DNA from: Scylla paramamosain
Taxonomy: Eukaryota > Arthropoda > Malacostraca > Decapoda > Portunidae
Length of the DNA: 64,000 nt
NCBI RefSeq assembly: GCF_035594125.1
Contig: NC_087155.1
Span: 3,154,192-3,218,191, forward strand
Reading direction: 5' to 3'
Both the position numbers and the translations under genes were made by a program. Under the pieces are notes generated by a model. It was not told where the DNA came from and made no database searches. It saw only the letters and a list, made by a program, of their open reading frames with translations. Positions 1-29,215 of the stretch are shown piece by piece (position 1 is the first letter of the stretch; each line of letters begins with the position of its first letter).

Positions 1-713
<713 letters not shown>

Positions 714-780
714 CCATGTAGAAAGGACATTGGCCAAGGGCAACAAAAATCTAATAAAAAAAATGCCCACTGAATGGCAG

Positions 781-1227
781 TCACATAAAAAGGTCAAAGC
801 AGTGGTCAAAAATTGATGACAAGTGTCTTTGAACCTCCCTCTTGAAGGAATTCAAGTCATAGGAAGGTGGAAATACAGAAGCAGGCAAGGAGTTCCAGAG
901 TTTACCAGAGAAAGGGATGAATGATTGAGAATACTGGTTAACTCTTGCGTTAGAGAGGTGGACAGAATAGGGGTGAGAGAAAGAAGAAAGTCTTATGCAG
1001 CGAGGCCGCGGGAGGAGGGGAGGCATGCAGTTAGCAAGATCAGAAGAGCAGTTAGCATGAAAATAGCGATAGAAGACAGCTAGATATGCAACATTGCGGC
1101 GGTGAGAGAGAGGCTGAAGACAGTCAGTTAGAGGAGAGGAGTTTAGACGAAAAGCTTTTGATTCCACCCTGTCTAGAAGAGCAGTATGAGTAGAACCCCC
1201 CAGACATGTGAAGCATACTCCATACAT
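781..1227 (-). pseudogene. Family A copy 1, C-terminal segment
   Basis: This frame resumes the family A protein after the frame change near 1325. From about residue 9 it carries the conserved C-terminal region: GGSTHTALLDRVESKAF, a block around LSHRRNVAYLAVFYRYF, and WNSLPASVFPPSYDLNSF near the end. The latter resembles the WNSLP block at the C-terminus of CR1/L2-type LINE proteins. The first residues come from slightly altered sequence. A local one-base change near 1145 turns the usual RLINSS into RLNSS. It is part of the dead copy 1. Confidence 0.8.
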
Positions 1228-1321
1228 GGACGGATAAGGCCCTTGTACAGAGTTAGCAGCTGGGGGTGAGAAAACTGGCGGAGACGTCTCAGAACACCTA
1301 ACTTCATAAAAGCTGTTTTAG

Positions 1322-2569
1322 CTAGATGTGAAGTTTCCAGTTCAGATTATAAGTAAATGACAGACCGAGGATTTTCAGTGTAGAAGAGGGGGACAGTTGA
1401 GTGTCATTGAAGAAGAGGGGATAGTTGTTTGGAAGGTTGTGTCGAGTTGAGAGATGGAGGAATTGAGTTTTTGAGGCATTGAACAATACCAAGTTTGCTC
1501 TGCCCCAATCAGAAATTTTAGAAAGATCAGAAGTCAAGCGTTCTGTGGCATCTCTGCGTGAAATGTTTACCTCCTGAAGGGTTGGACGTCTATGAAAAGA
1601 CGTGGAAAAGTGCAGGGTGATATCATCAGCGTAGGAGTGGATAGGACAAGAAGTTTGGTTTAAAAGATCATTAATGAATAATAAGAAGAGAGTGGGTGAC
1701 AAGACAGAACCCTGAGGTACACCACTGTTAATAGATTTAGGAGAAGAACAGTGACCGTCTACCACAGCAGCAATAGAACGGTCAGAAAGGAAACTTGAGA
1801 TGAAGTTACAGAGAGAAGGAGAGAAACCGTAGGAGGGTAGTTTAGAAATCAAAGCTTTGTGCCAGACTCTATCAAAGGCTTTTGATATGTCCAAGGCAAC
1901 AGCAAAAGTTTCACCAAAATATCTAAAATAGGATGACCAAGACTCAGTAAGGAAAGCCAGAAGATCACCAGTAGAGCGGCCTTGACGGAACCCATACTGG
2001 CGATCAGATAGAAGATTGTGAAGTGATAGATGTTTAAGAATCTTCCTGTTGAGGATAGATTCAAAAGCTTTAAATAGGCAGGAAATTAAAGGAATAGGAC
2101 GGTAGTTTGAGGGATTAGAACGGTCACCCTTTTTAGGAACAGGTTGAATGTAGGCAAACTTCCAGCAAGAAGGAAAGGTAGATCTTGACAGACAGAGCTG
2201 AAAGAGTTTGACTAGGCAAGGTGCAAGCACGGAGGCACAGTTTCGGAGAGCAATAGGAGGGACCCCATCAGGTCCACAAGCCTTCCGAGGGTTTAGGCCA
2301 GCGAGGGCATGGAATACATCATTGCGAAGAATTTTAATACGTGGCATGAAGTAGTCAGAGGGTGGAGGAGAGAGAGGAACAAGCCCAGAATCGTCCAAGG
2401 TAGAGTCTAGCAAAGGTTTGAGCGAAGAGTTCAGCTTTAGAAATAGATGTGATAGCAGTGGTGCCATCTGGTTGATATAGAGGAGGGAAAGAAGAAGCAA
2501 AGTTACTGGAGATATTTTTGGCCAGATGCCAGAAATCATGAGGGGAGTTAGATCTTGAAAGGTTTTCAC
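1322..2569 (-). pseudogene. Family A copy 1, reverse transcriptase domain
   Basis: This 415-codon frame joins the family reading frame at about residue 55 and carries the RT core. Motif A is FAVALDISKAFDRVWH with its Asp near residue 227, motif B is SGVPQGSVLSP, and motif C is YADD near 313-316. The catalytic residues are intact. The frame ends early at WKLHI because about 7 bp normally present (compare copies 4 and 10) are missing near 1325, shifting the thumb region out of frame. The first 55 or so residues are in the wrong frame relative to other copies. It is non-functional as it stands. Confidence 0.87.
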
Positions 2570-3500
2570 ATTTTCTGATAATGAAGGAGTTTTTGGCTAG
2601 TTGGAGAACAGACTTGGCATGGTTCCGGGCAGAAATATAAAGTGCACGAGATTCTGGTGATGGAAGGCTTAAGTACCTTTTGTGGGCCACCTCTCTATCA
2701 TATATAGCACGAGAACAAGTTGTGTTAAACAAAGGTTTAGAAGGTTTAGGACGAGAAAAAGAGTGAGGAATGTATGCCTCTATGCCAGACACTATCACCT
2801 CTGTTATGCGCTCAGCACACAAAGACGGGTCTCTGACACGGAAGCAGTAGTCATTCCAAGGAAAATCAGCAAAATACCTCCTCAGGTTCCCCCAACTAGC
2901 AGAGGTAAAACGCCAGAGGCACCTTCGCTTAGGGGGATCCTTAGGAGGGATTGGAGCGATAGGACAAGATACAGATATGAGATTGTGATCGGAGGAGCCC
3001 AACGGAGAAGAAAGGGTGACAGCATAAGCAGAAGGATTATAGGTCAGGAAAAGGTCTAGAATGTTGGGCGTATCTCCAAGACGGTCAGGAATACCAGTAG
3101 AGTGTTGCATCAATTGTTCTAGGTCATGGAGGATAGCAAAGTTGTAGGCTAGCTCACCAGGATGGTCGCTGAAGGGAGAGGAAAGCCAAAGCTGGTGGTG
3201 AACATTGAAGTCTCCAAGAATGGACATCTCTGCAAAAGGGAAGAGGGTCAGAATGTCCTCCACTTTGGAAGATAAGTAGTCAAAGAATTTCTTATAGTCA
3301 GAGGAGTTAGGTGAGAGGTATACAGCACAGATAAATTTAGTATGAGAGTGACTCTGTAGTCGTAGCCAGATGGTGGAAAACTCAGAAGAGAAGGTTAAGT
3401 CATTGTGCACATAAACGCAGCATCCAGCTTTGGATCGAAAATGAGAATAGAGAAAGTAGGAGGGAACAGAAAAGGGGCTACTGTCAGTTGCCTCAGACAC
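2355..3500 (-). pseudogene. Family A copy 1, AP-endonuclease domain
   Basis: This 381-codon open frame covers most of the apurinic-type endonuclease that nicks target DNA to prime reverse transcription. Visible motifs are the GDFN-type catalytic block ([10 protein letters not shown]) and the C-terminal SDH block (GSSDHNL). The N-terminal EN motif (NFCNIRGL and LTETQ) lies upstream of the first Met, in frame from about 3610, so the true start is further upstream. The frame shifts near 2400, where the family normally continues as [11 protein letters not shown], and the last 17 or so residues here are out-of-frame sequence. The frame continues into the RT segment at 1322-2569 after the shift. 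Confidence 0.85.
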
Positions 3501-3652
3501 CTGAGTTTCAGTGAGGAAAAGAAGATGAGGTTTAGAAGAGGAGAGGTGGTGTTCTACAGATTGAAAATTAGATCTTAGACCGCGAATGTTGCAGAAGTTA
3601 ATGAAGAAAAAGTTGAGGGGGGTGTCAAGACACTTAGGGTCGTCGACAGAAA

Positions 3653-3691
3653 GGCAGTCCGACCTGGGGACATTCCCCAGGTCGGACTGCC
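3653..3691. repeat. Perfect 18-bp hairpin in copy 1 5' region
   Basis: GGCAGTCCGACCTGGGGA at 3653-3670 is repeated exactly as its reverse complement at 3674-3691 with a 3-bp spacer (CAT). Copy 9 has only the first arm at the equivalent place (42958-42975) followed by different sequence, so the second arm is specific to copy 1. It lies near the start codon region of the element. Confidence 0.9.
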
Positions 3692-3989
3692 CCCAGATCG
3701 GAGTCCCCCAGATGGCGACTCCGAGGATAGTGTGGGAGTCGCCATTATGATTTTAAAATTTTTGAGTGAAGAGTCTGTGTGTTATTAGGTGCTTTTAGTT
3801 TTGTGTGGAGGAAGAGAGTTGTCTTTAGAGGGCAGGCTGTGACTGCTCCCTTGTGTTGTGAGACACAAAGGGAAACGTTCAGTGAGGTCACAGCTGGGTT
3901 TAATGATAAGTTCACAGCACCCCCTGAACAGTGCTTTAGACCTCACTGGGAGTAATTATCGTTTCGGCAGGTGTCTACTGCCTCCTCCT

Positions 3990-10858
<6,869 letters not shown>

Positions 10859-11134
10859 TTTCTCTCATCCCTATTCTGTCCACTTCTCTAATGCAAGAGT
10901 TAACCAATATCCTTAATCACTCATCCCTTCCTCTGGTAAACTATGGAACTCCCTGCCTGCTTCTGTATTTCCACCTTCCTATGACTTGAATTCCTTCAGG
11001 AGGGAGGTTTCAAGACATTTATTCAATTTTTGACCACTGCTTTGACCCGTTTATGGGACTGGCATTTCAGTGAGCATATTTTTTTATTGGATTTTTTTTT
11101 TTTTTTTGCCCTTGGCCAGTGTCCTTCCTATATA
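10859..11134 (+). mobile_element. Family A LINE copy 2, 3' fragment
   Basis: This 5'-truncated fragment starts inside the C-terminal coding block (equivalent to the SFSHPYSVH region) and runs to the element 3' end (GTCCTTCCTATATAAA). The protein frame has several substitutions and a frame change. The 3' tail is A-rich with TAAA units to about 11176. The left junction is directly in satellite at the GGTACC box near 10857. Confidence 0.85.
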
Positions 11135-11300
11135 AAAAAAATAAATAATAAATAAATAAATAAATAAACAAAAAAATAGCAAGCAATCAATGCATCTGCA
11201 TCAAATATCTTTTGCATTATTAATTCTATTTATTTTAAACAGTGAAACTGCTTTTTACTTACAAACATGGCGAAATATAACAAAATATAACCAAAAAAAA
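11135..11300. other. Non-satellite spacer
   Basis: The copy 2 tail of A and TAAA repeats is followed by about 130 bp that matches neither satellite nor LINE sequence seen elsewhere in the window. No open frame or RNA motif was recognised. Confidence 0.5.

Positions 11301-14065
<2,765 letters not shown>

Positions 14066-14156
<91 letters not shown>
14066..14156. repeat. (TA)n microsatellite at 5' junction of copy 3
   Basis: About 90 bp of TA lies between a D-type satellite monomer and the truncated 5' end of family A copy 3. Confidence 0.95.
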
Positions 14157-14159
<3 letters not shown>

Positions 14160-14272
14160 CACGTCTTTTCATAGAAGTCCAACCCTTCAGGAAGTAAACA
14201 TTTCACGCAGGGAAGCTGAAGAACGCCTGACTTCTGATCTTTTCTAAAATTTCTGATTGGGGTAGACCAAAC

Positions 14273-14575
14273 TTGGTATTGCTCAATGCTTCAAAAAATC
14301 AATTCCTCCATTTTTCAACTATACATAACCTTCCAGGCAACTATCTCCTCTTCTTCAATGACACTCAACTATCCCCCTCTTCTACACTGATCATCGTCGG
14401 TTTGTCCTTTACTTATATTCTCAACTGGAAACTTTACATCTCATCTCTAGCTAAAACAGCTTCTATGAAGTTAGGTGTTCTGAGACGTCTCCGCCAGATT
14501 TTCTCACTCCCACAGCTGCTAACTCTGTACAAGGCCTTAATTCGTCCATGTATGGAGTATGCTTCACATGTCTAG
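14273..14575 (+). pseudogene. Family A copy 3, RT thumb segment
   Basis: About 100 codons match the region after motif C: LLNASKNQFLHFS, then the LGLSFTY-like block (here VGLSFTYILNW) and LGVLRRLRQ. A stop replaces the Trp codon of the usual HVWGG, ending the frame. Catalytic motifs A to C are absent because of 5' truncation. It is non-functional. Confidence 0.82.
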
Positions 14576-14628
14576 GGGGGGGTTCTTTCATATCGCTCTT
14601 TTAGACATGGTAAAATCAAAAGTTTTTC

Positions 14629-14973
14629 GTGTCCAACTCCTCTCCTCTAACTGACTGTTTTGAGCCTCTCTCTCATCGCCGTAATGTTGCATCTCTAGCT
14701 GTCTTCTACCGCTATTTTCATGCTAATTGCTCTTCTGCTCTTGCTATCTGCATGTCTCCCGACCTCCCGCGACCTCGCTGCACAAGACTTCCTTCTTTTT
14801 CTCACCCCTATTCTGTCCACTTCTCTAATGCAATAGTTAATCAGCATTCTCAATTACTCATCCCTTTCTCTGGTAAACTCTGGAACTCCCTGCCTGCTTC
14901 TGTATTTCCACCTTCCTATGACTTGAATTCCTTCAAGAAGGAGGTTTCAAGACACTTATCAATCAATTTTTGA
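14629..14973 (+). pseudogene. Family A copy 3, C-terminal segment
   Basis: This frame covers the last 110 or so residues of the family A protein, with LSHRRNVASLAVFYRYF, then PRPRCTRLPSFSHPYS and WNSLPASVFPPSYDLNSF, ending at the normal family stop after HLSINF. It is separated from 14273-14575 by a frame change near 14580-14630. It is a relic. Confidence 0.82.
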
Positions 14974-15073
14974 TTACCACTTTGGACCCTTTTGTGGAAT
15001 TGACATCTCAGTGGGCTTTTTTTTTATTAGATTTTTTGTTGCCCTTGGCCAGTGTCCCTCTTACATAAAAAAA

Positions 15074-18215
<3,142 letters not shown>

Positions 18216-19640
18216 CTCTTTAGCGTTTTGGTGTCGAACATGCAGATAAATAAAAGATACGTTTCATGCAATGTCATTTCACGTACCCATATGCATGAAT
18301 TTTGGCGTATTAGTGCCTAACAATATAAAAAACACTTAAACCACTTCGTTTTCCTAATCCTATATACTGCAATTTACATGCATTCTTTTTTTTTTTTTTT
18401 TTGTACATTACAAACCCAAAAAAACTCAGAACACTTTTTTTTATTGTAATATTATTCTGTTAAAAAAAAAATATTATTCTGTTAAAAAAAACACTGGAAA
18501 GACTTTTTTTTTTTTTTTGTATTCCCATATAGGGTGCTTTCCATGTTTTTTTAGTATTTTGTGCTTAAAACGCTCAAAAATACCCAGAAGACACGTTTCT
18601 GTTAATGTCGCTTCGATTCCTTTATATAGGAGGCTTTGCAAGAATTTTGGTGTTTTGATACATATTACTTAAAAAACAAAAATTCAAAATACACGCTTTT
18701 CGTAGTGTTGTTCTGTTTTTCCATACAGAGTGCTATTCAGGCTTTTATAGAGTTTTCGTACATAAGAAGCTCATAAACACTCGTAATACACTTTTCTGGT
18801 AATGTCATTTCTTTTCCACATATAAAGTATTTTTCATACATTTTGTTATTTTCTTTGTAATAAACTCAAAAAAAGCCTAAAAATACACATTTCTGATGAA
18901 ATTATACAATTTGTTTGTGAAGGATTCTTTGCAGGCGTTTTTATCGTTTTGGTGCGTAAATAGTTGAAAAACACTGAAAAGAGACGTCTTTATTAATGTA
19001 ATTTTGTTTTCCTATATAGGGTGCTTTCCATGCTCAAAAGAAATGAAAGCACGCTATATGGGAAAGCACAACATAAACAAAAACGTGTATTTTGAGTGCT
19101 TTTAAGATACCTACATTCCAAATCGTTTAAACATAAGCAAAACAAACTTTATGAAGAAATAGAACAACTTTATCAAAAAAGGTGTAGTTTGAGAGTTTTG
19201 AGTTTGTTTCTGTGAAAACACCAAAATGCAAGGAAAGTACTCTACATTCGGAAACGAAAACACATTACGAGAAACGTGTATTATGAGTGTTTTTGAGCTT
19301 CTTAGATACCAGAACGCTAAAGCGCATGAATAACACTCCATATGAGGAAACAGAACATGCCTACCAAAGGAAAGGCATTTTTAATATTTTCACATTGTGA
19401 AAACGCTCATAACACACGTTCCTCGCCCCATATAGTGTGCTTCTCATGTATATGGGCGTTTTTGTACGTAATAATAAAAAAAAAAAAAAAAGAAATCAAA
19501 TAATTGTTTATGGTAATGTTATTCTGTTTCTCCATGAAAGATATTTTGCAAGCGTTTTAGCGTTTTGGTATATAAGAAGCTCAAAAAACATTCATAATAC
19601 AAGTTTCTCGTAATGTGTTTTCGTTTCCGAATGTAGGGTA
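18216..19640. repeat. Satellite with three strand switches
   Basis: Satellite monomers switch to plus orientation near 18216, to minus near 19038 and back to plus near 19395. The segment from 18346 belongs to the left arm of the large palindrome and is matched in reverse at 35420-36718. Open frames on either strand are repeat-derived. Confidence 0.8.
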
Positions 19641-22799
<3,159 letters not shown>

Positions 22800-23307
22800 G
22801 GGTTCCACTCATACTGCTCTTCTAAAGAGGGTGGAATCAAAAGCTTTTCGTGTCATCAACTCCTCTCCTCTAACTGACTGTCTTCAGCCTCTCTCTCACC
22901 GCCGCAATGTTGCATATCTAGCTGTCTTCTACTGCTATTTTCATGCTGACTGCTCTTCTGATCTTGCTAACTGCATGCCTCCCCTCATTCCGCGGCCTCG
23001 CTGCACAAGACTTTCTTCTTTCTCTCACCCTTATTCTGTCCACCTCTCTAACGCAAGAGTTAACCAGTATTCTCAATCATTCATCCCTTTCTCTGGTAAA
23101 CTCTGGAACTCCCTGCCTGCTTCTGTATTTCCACCTTTGTATGACTTGAATTCCTTCAAGAGTGAGGTTTCAAGACACTTATTCATCAATTTTTGACCAC
23201 TGCTTTGACCCTTTTGTGGGACTGGCATTTCAGTGGGCATTTTATATTTTTTTATTGGATTTTTGTTGCCCTTGGCCAGTGTCCTTCCTATATATAAAAA
23301 AAAAAAA
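22800..23307 (+). mobile_element. Family A LINE copy 5, 3' fragment
   Basis: This 5'-truncated fragment starts at GGTTCCACTCATACTG and ends in CTTCCTATATAT plus A12. It is the left-arm partner of copy 6: both have the same 3' junction to the GAGACTGCCGGAGCC sequence. Copies 5 and 6 are therefore one insertion duplicated with the palindrome. Confidence 0.9.
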
Positions 23308-23580
23308 GAGACTGCCGGAGCCGGCACAAGGGACGCTTAACGCCTTCAAAAAGTGCTGACAGTAGAAATAGGGGCGGGTTGACCGCACTCAAAGTACATG
23401 AATATATTTATTATTATAACTCTCTAATTACATAAATAAGGCAAGGGAAAAGCTACTTATAGCTAAGATTAATACATGCCAAAATACATTAGGGAGAGAT
23501 TAATTATGGAGAATACTTAGATACTATGATGTAGGTGCTACCGATTACTTATCGACGGCAATAAAAGGAGTATGGAAAGT
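23308..23580. other. Non-satellite segment shared by both palindrome arms
   Basis: This block of about 270 bp begins GACTGCCGGAGCCGGC and ends GGCAATAAAAGGAG. Its reverse complement is at 28384-28660, almost unchanged. It has no useful reading frame and lies between the LINE copy and satellite in both arms. Its origin is unknown. Confidence 0.6.
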
Positions 23581-25015
<1,435 letters not shown>

Positions 25016-27119
25016 ATATGAGAATAAAAAAAAAAAAAACACAACATTACGAAAACGTGTCTTTTGAGCGTTTTCAGCTTCCTACGTACCAAAACGCTAA
25101 ACCGCATGCAAAACACACATTATGGAGAAACAGAATAAGAATAATAAATAAAATAAATAAAATAAATAAATAAATAAATAAAACGATATTACCAGAAACG
25201 TGTCCATTAATTGTTTTTAAGCGTGTTAGGCACGAAACCGCTAAAAATAAATAAATAAATAGAATAAAAAAAAAACATGGAAATCACCCTATATGATAAT
25301 AAAAAAAAACTACGAAAAACTTCTCTTTTGAGTGTTTTTTAATTTCTTTCGTACCAAAACGTTAAAACGCATTCAAAACACCTTGATGAACAGAAAAAAC
25401 TTTATCAAAAACTTGTTTTCTTGATGTTTTTCAGCGTGTTACGTTGAAAAAAACACCAAATTGCATGGAAAGCTCCCTATATAGGGAAACGAAAAAACAT
25501 TAAGAGAAATGTGTATTATGAGTGTTTTTATGGCTTCTTAGGTAACAAAACGATAAAGAAAAAGAACACTACCAAGATCATATATTCTGTTTATAAAGCA
25601 CCCTATAATATGGTGAAAGGAAACGAGATTGCCAGAAACATTTTTTTTTTTTTTATGTTTATGAGCGTGCTAGACAACAAAACGATAAAAAGCATGGAAA
25701 GCACCCTATATAGGAAAACAAAATTACATCAACAAAGACGTCTCTTTTCAGTGTTTTTCAACTATTTACGCACCAAAACGATAAAAACGCCTGCAAAAAA
25801 TCCTTCACAAACAAATTGTATAACTTCATCAGAAATGTGTATTTTCAGGCTTTTTTTGAGTTTATTACAAAGAAAATATCAAAATGCATGAAAAATACTA
25901 TATATGTGGATAAGAAATGACATTACCAGAAAAGTGTATTACGAGTGTTTATGAGCTTCTTACGTACTAAAACTCTAAAAAAGCCTGAATAGCACTCTAT
26001 ATGGAAAAACAGAACAACACTACGAAAAACGTGTATTTTGAGTTGTTTTTTTTTTTATTAATATGTATCAAAACGCCAAAATTCTTCCAAAGCCTCCTAT
26101 ATAAAGGAATCGAAGCGACATTAACAGAAACGTGTCTTTTGGGTATTTTTGAGTGTTTTAAGCACAAAATACTAAAAAGCATGGAAAGCACCCTATATGG
26201 GAATACAAAAAAAAAAATGTCTTTCCAGTGTTTTTTCCTTATGTACCAAAATCTTAACATCCTTTAACAGAATAATATTACAGTAAATAAGTGTTCTGAG
26301 TGTTTTTGAGTTTGTTACGTACAAAAACAAAGAATGCATGTAAATTGCAGTATATAGGATTAGGAAAACGGAAAGATATTACAAGACACGTGCATTATGA
26401 GTATTTTTAAGCTTCTTAGGTACCAATGCGCTAAAAAAAAAATATGAATAGCACTCTATATGGAGAAACTCAAAGAAATAAAAAAACAGTAACAAGAGAA
26501 GTTTTTCGTAGTTTTTTTTTTTTATCATATAGGGTGATTTCCATGTTTTTTTATATTTTTTTTATTCTATTAATTTATTTATTTTTAGCGGTTTCGTGCC
26601 TAACACGCTTAAAAACAATTAATGAACACGTTTCTGGTAATATCGTTTTATTTATTTATTTATTTATTTTTATTTTTTTTTTTTTTCATATAGTGGGCGA
26701 TGCATGTATTTTGGCGTTTTGATACCTAAGAAAGTGAAAAAAAAATGAAAATACACGTTTTTAATAATGTTATGTTATCTCCATATAGAGTGCTATTCAT
26801 GTTTATTTAGAGTTTCAGTATCTAAGAAGCTAAAAACAATCATAATACTCGTTTCTCGTAATGTCTTTTCGTTTTATTTTATAGTGCATCTTACATGTAT
26901 TTTTTTTTATGTATTTATTTATTTTTTTTTTTTTTGGGGGGGGCCGTAACAAGGTGAAAAACACACAAAAAAAATATTTGCTTTTAGTAAAGTTATTGTT
27001 TCTCCATAATGTGTGTTTTGCATGCGGTTTAGGGTTTTGGTACGTAGGAAGCTGAAAACGCTCAAAAGACACGTTTTGGTAATGTTGTGTTTTTTTTTTT
27101 TTTTTTTTTACTCTCATAT
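25016..27119. repeat. Palindrome centre: satellite with switched orientation
   Basis: Satellite reads in minus orientation from about 25016 to 26510 and plus from about 26515 to 27119. The outer parts, 25016-25130 and 27000-27119, pair with each other. The spacer between them, about 25131-26999, is not symmetric. Within it, about 25690-26390 is another copy of the outermost arm segment (36035-36720, and reversed at 18346-19030). There is no gene; homopolymer and TTTA runs are common. Confidence 0.75.
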
Positions 27120-27636
27120 AAAGGAACATATAACCTGAAAGCCACCTAAATGGGAAATCAAAACAGGATTTCTAAAAACGTGTCTTTTTAGTGTTTTTAA
27201 GCTACTTACGTACCAAAACGCAAAAAAAAAAGTAAAACACTGTATATAGAAACAGAATAACATAAACAAAAACAAGTATTTTGAATGTTTTTCAGCTTCT
27301 TATGTATAAAAACAACAAAATACATGCAAAGTACCGTGTATGGGAAACGAAAAGACATTACGTGAGACTTGTATCATTATCATTTGTTTTATTTTTTTTA
27401 TTCTTAGATACCAAAAAGCCAAAACCCATGAATAGGATTCTATATGGATAAACAGAACAACATTAGCAGAAACGTGTATTTTGAGTGTATTTCACATTGT
27501 TAGGTAACATAACGCCAAAATGCATTCAAAACACCCTATTTGGAGTAATGAAATGTCTTTACGAGAATCGAGTATTATTAGTATTTTTAAGCCTATTAAA
27601 TACCAAAACGCTAAAACGCTTAAAAATAAAACACAA

Positions 27637-27673
<37 letters not shown>

Positions 27674-28383
27674 ATAGAGAATAGAACAACATTGCCAAAA
27701 AACTTGTATTTTAAGTGCATTTCTGCATGAATATCATTCTATATAGAGAAAACACACAACATTAACAAAAAAACATGTATTTTGAGAGTTTTCACATTAT
27801 AACGTACCAAAACGCAAAATAGATGAAAAGCATCTTATATGGGGAAAAGAAACAACATTTTCAGAAACGACTCTTTTGAGTGTTTATGAGCGTGTTATAG
27901 GCACCAAAATGCTAAAAAGCATGAAATCACCTTATGTAAGAATGCAAAACATCATTACGAATAACTTTTTTTTTTTACTTTATACGTACCCCCCAAAAAA
28001 AAAAAACATGAAGAAAAACAAAAAGTATTGTTACGCACAAAATTCCAAAATGATTGGAAAGTACCGTATTTGGAGAAGCAAAAGAACATTACGAGAAACG
28101 TGTAGTATGAGTTTCTTTGAGCTTCTCAGATACCAAAACGGTAAAACGCATAAATAGCACTCCATATGGAGAAACAGAATAACATTATCAAGAACGTGTA
28201 TTTTTTTTTTATGTTTTTTTTTACATGTTAGACACCAAAACGCTAAAGAGGATATGAATAGCATCCTATATGTGAACAGAAAACTATATAATAATAAACG
28301 TACCTTTTGAGTATTTTTCCAGCTTCTTACGTACCAAAACGCTAAAACGCATGCGAAGCATCCTTTATGGGAAAAAAAAAAAA
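27120..28383 (-). repeat. Satellite, minus orientation, inner right arm
   Basis: Mirror of 23581-25015, with the same monomer order reversed and the same unusual T or A insertions. It includes a short (CA)n at 27640-27671. No gene. Confidence 0.8.
27640..27671. repeat. (CA)n microsatellite, short allele-like counterpart
   Basis: About 32 bp of CA at the mirror position of the 207-bp TG array at 24297-24503. Confidence 0.93.
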
Positions 28384-28660
28384 CTTTCCATACTCCTTTT
28401 ATTGCCGTCGATAAGTAATCGGTAGCACCTACATCATAGTATCTAAGTATTCTCCATAATTAATCTCTCCCTAATGTATTTTGGCATGTATTAATCTTAG
28501 CTATAAGTAGCTTTTCCCTTGCCTTATTTATGTAATTAGAGAGTTATAATAATAAATATATTCATGTACTGTGAGTGCGGTCAACCCGCCCCTATTTCTA
28601 CTGTCAGCACTTTTTGAAGGCGCTAAGCGTCCCTTGTGCCGGCTCCGGCAGTCTCTTTTT
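28384..28660. other. Non-satellite segment, right-arm counterpart
   Basis: Reverse complement of 23308-23580 with very few differences. It sits between satellite and the poly(T) of copy 6. No product or RNA was recognised. Confidence 0.6.
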
Positions 28661-28679
28661 CTCTTTTTTTTTTTTTTTT

Positions 28680-29100
28680 ATGTAGGAAGGACACTGGCCA
28701 AGGGCAACAAAAATCCAATAAAAAAAAATGCCCACTGAAATGCCAGTCCCACAAAAGGGTCAAAGCAGTAGTCAAAAATTGATGAATAAGTGTCTTGAAA
28801 CCTCACTCTTGAAGGAATTCAAGTCATAAGAAGGTGGAAATACAGATGCAGGCAGGGAGTTCCAGAGTTTACCAGAGAAAGGGATGAATGATTGAGAATA
28901 CTGGTTAACTCTTGCGTTAGAGAGGTGGACAGAATAGGGGTGAGAGAAAGAGAAAAGTCTTGTGCAGCGAGGCCGCAGAAGGAGGGGAGGCATGCAGTTA
29001 GCAATATCAGAAAAGCAGTTAGCATGAAAATAGCGGTAGAAGACAGCTAGATACTCGTATGCAACATTGCGGCGGTGAGAGAGAGGCTGAAGACAGTCAG
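28680..29100 (-). mobile_element. Family A LINE copy 6, 3' part
   Basis: This fragment of the family A C-terminal coding region and 3' end on the minus strand is preceded on the plus strand by poly(T). At 29100 it is cut by the family B element. It resumes at 34779-34809, and the 14 bases CTGAAGACAGTCAG are present at both edges. It is the mirror partner of copy 5. Confidence 0.92.
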
Positions 29101-29215
29101 AACTGAACTGAACTAAGTAAAGTAAAGATGGGTGAAGTAATTTAAGAGTGTTTATTGCTGAAGGAAAAGGTAAGAAATAAAAGAAGGAAAGTAAGAGATA
29201 AAAGTTTGTGGGCAA
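28772..29215 (-). pseudogene. Family A copy 6, C-terminal frame with foreign start
   Basis: This 147-codon frame. About the first 38 residues come from the end of the inserted family B element; the rest is the family A C-terminus (LQPLSHRRNVA, SHPYSVHLSNARVNQYS, WNSLPASVFPPSYDLNSF) to the normal stop. A small insertion changes RNVAYLAV to RNVAYEYLAV. It is a chance fusion and not expected to be functional. Confidence 0.72.
29087..29100. repeat. Target-site duplication of family B element (3' side)
   Basis: CTGAAGACAGTCAG is repeated exactly at 34779-34792. The sequence is ordinary family A coding sequence (compare 1113-1126), so it was the host site before insertion. Confidence 0.92.

Larger units (their letters stand above)
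714..3989 (-). mobile_element. Family A LINE copy 1, near full length
   Basis: This is a non-LTR retrotransposon of about 3.28 kb on the minus strand. Its 5' end near 3989 (minus-strand start AGGAGGAGGCAGTAGACACC) matches the 5' end of copy 9 at 43272, so this is probably the true element start. Order on the minus strand: about 245 bp of 5' UTR, one long EN+RT reading frame, a short 3' UTR ending in CTACATG, then poly(A) and (TA)n. No separate gag-like ORF1 is visible. The coding frame is broken several times, so the copy is dead. The RT style (GVPQG, YADD, no RNase H seen) fits the Jockey/CR1/L2 group; the exact clade was not determined. Confidence 0.9.
14160..15073 (+). mobile_element. Family A LINE copy 3, 5'-truncated
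   Basis: This fragment begins just after the YADD region (CACGTCTTTTCATAG) and runs to the element 3' end and a short poly(A). It abuts (TA)n on its left. Satellite is in plus orientation on its left and minus orientation on its right, so the strand switch coincides with the insertion. The coding region has at least two frame changes. The length of about 0.9 kb is under a third of the full element. Confidence 0.9.

Noticed and set aside
714..3989. Assignment of family A to the RTE clade from its length and single ORF
   Set aside because: Its RT has GVPQGSVLSP and YADD motifs with a CR1/L2-like C-terminal WNSLP block, unlike RTE proteins as I know them.
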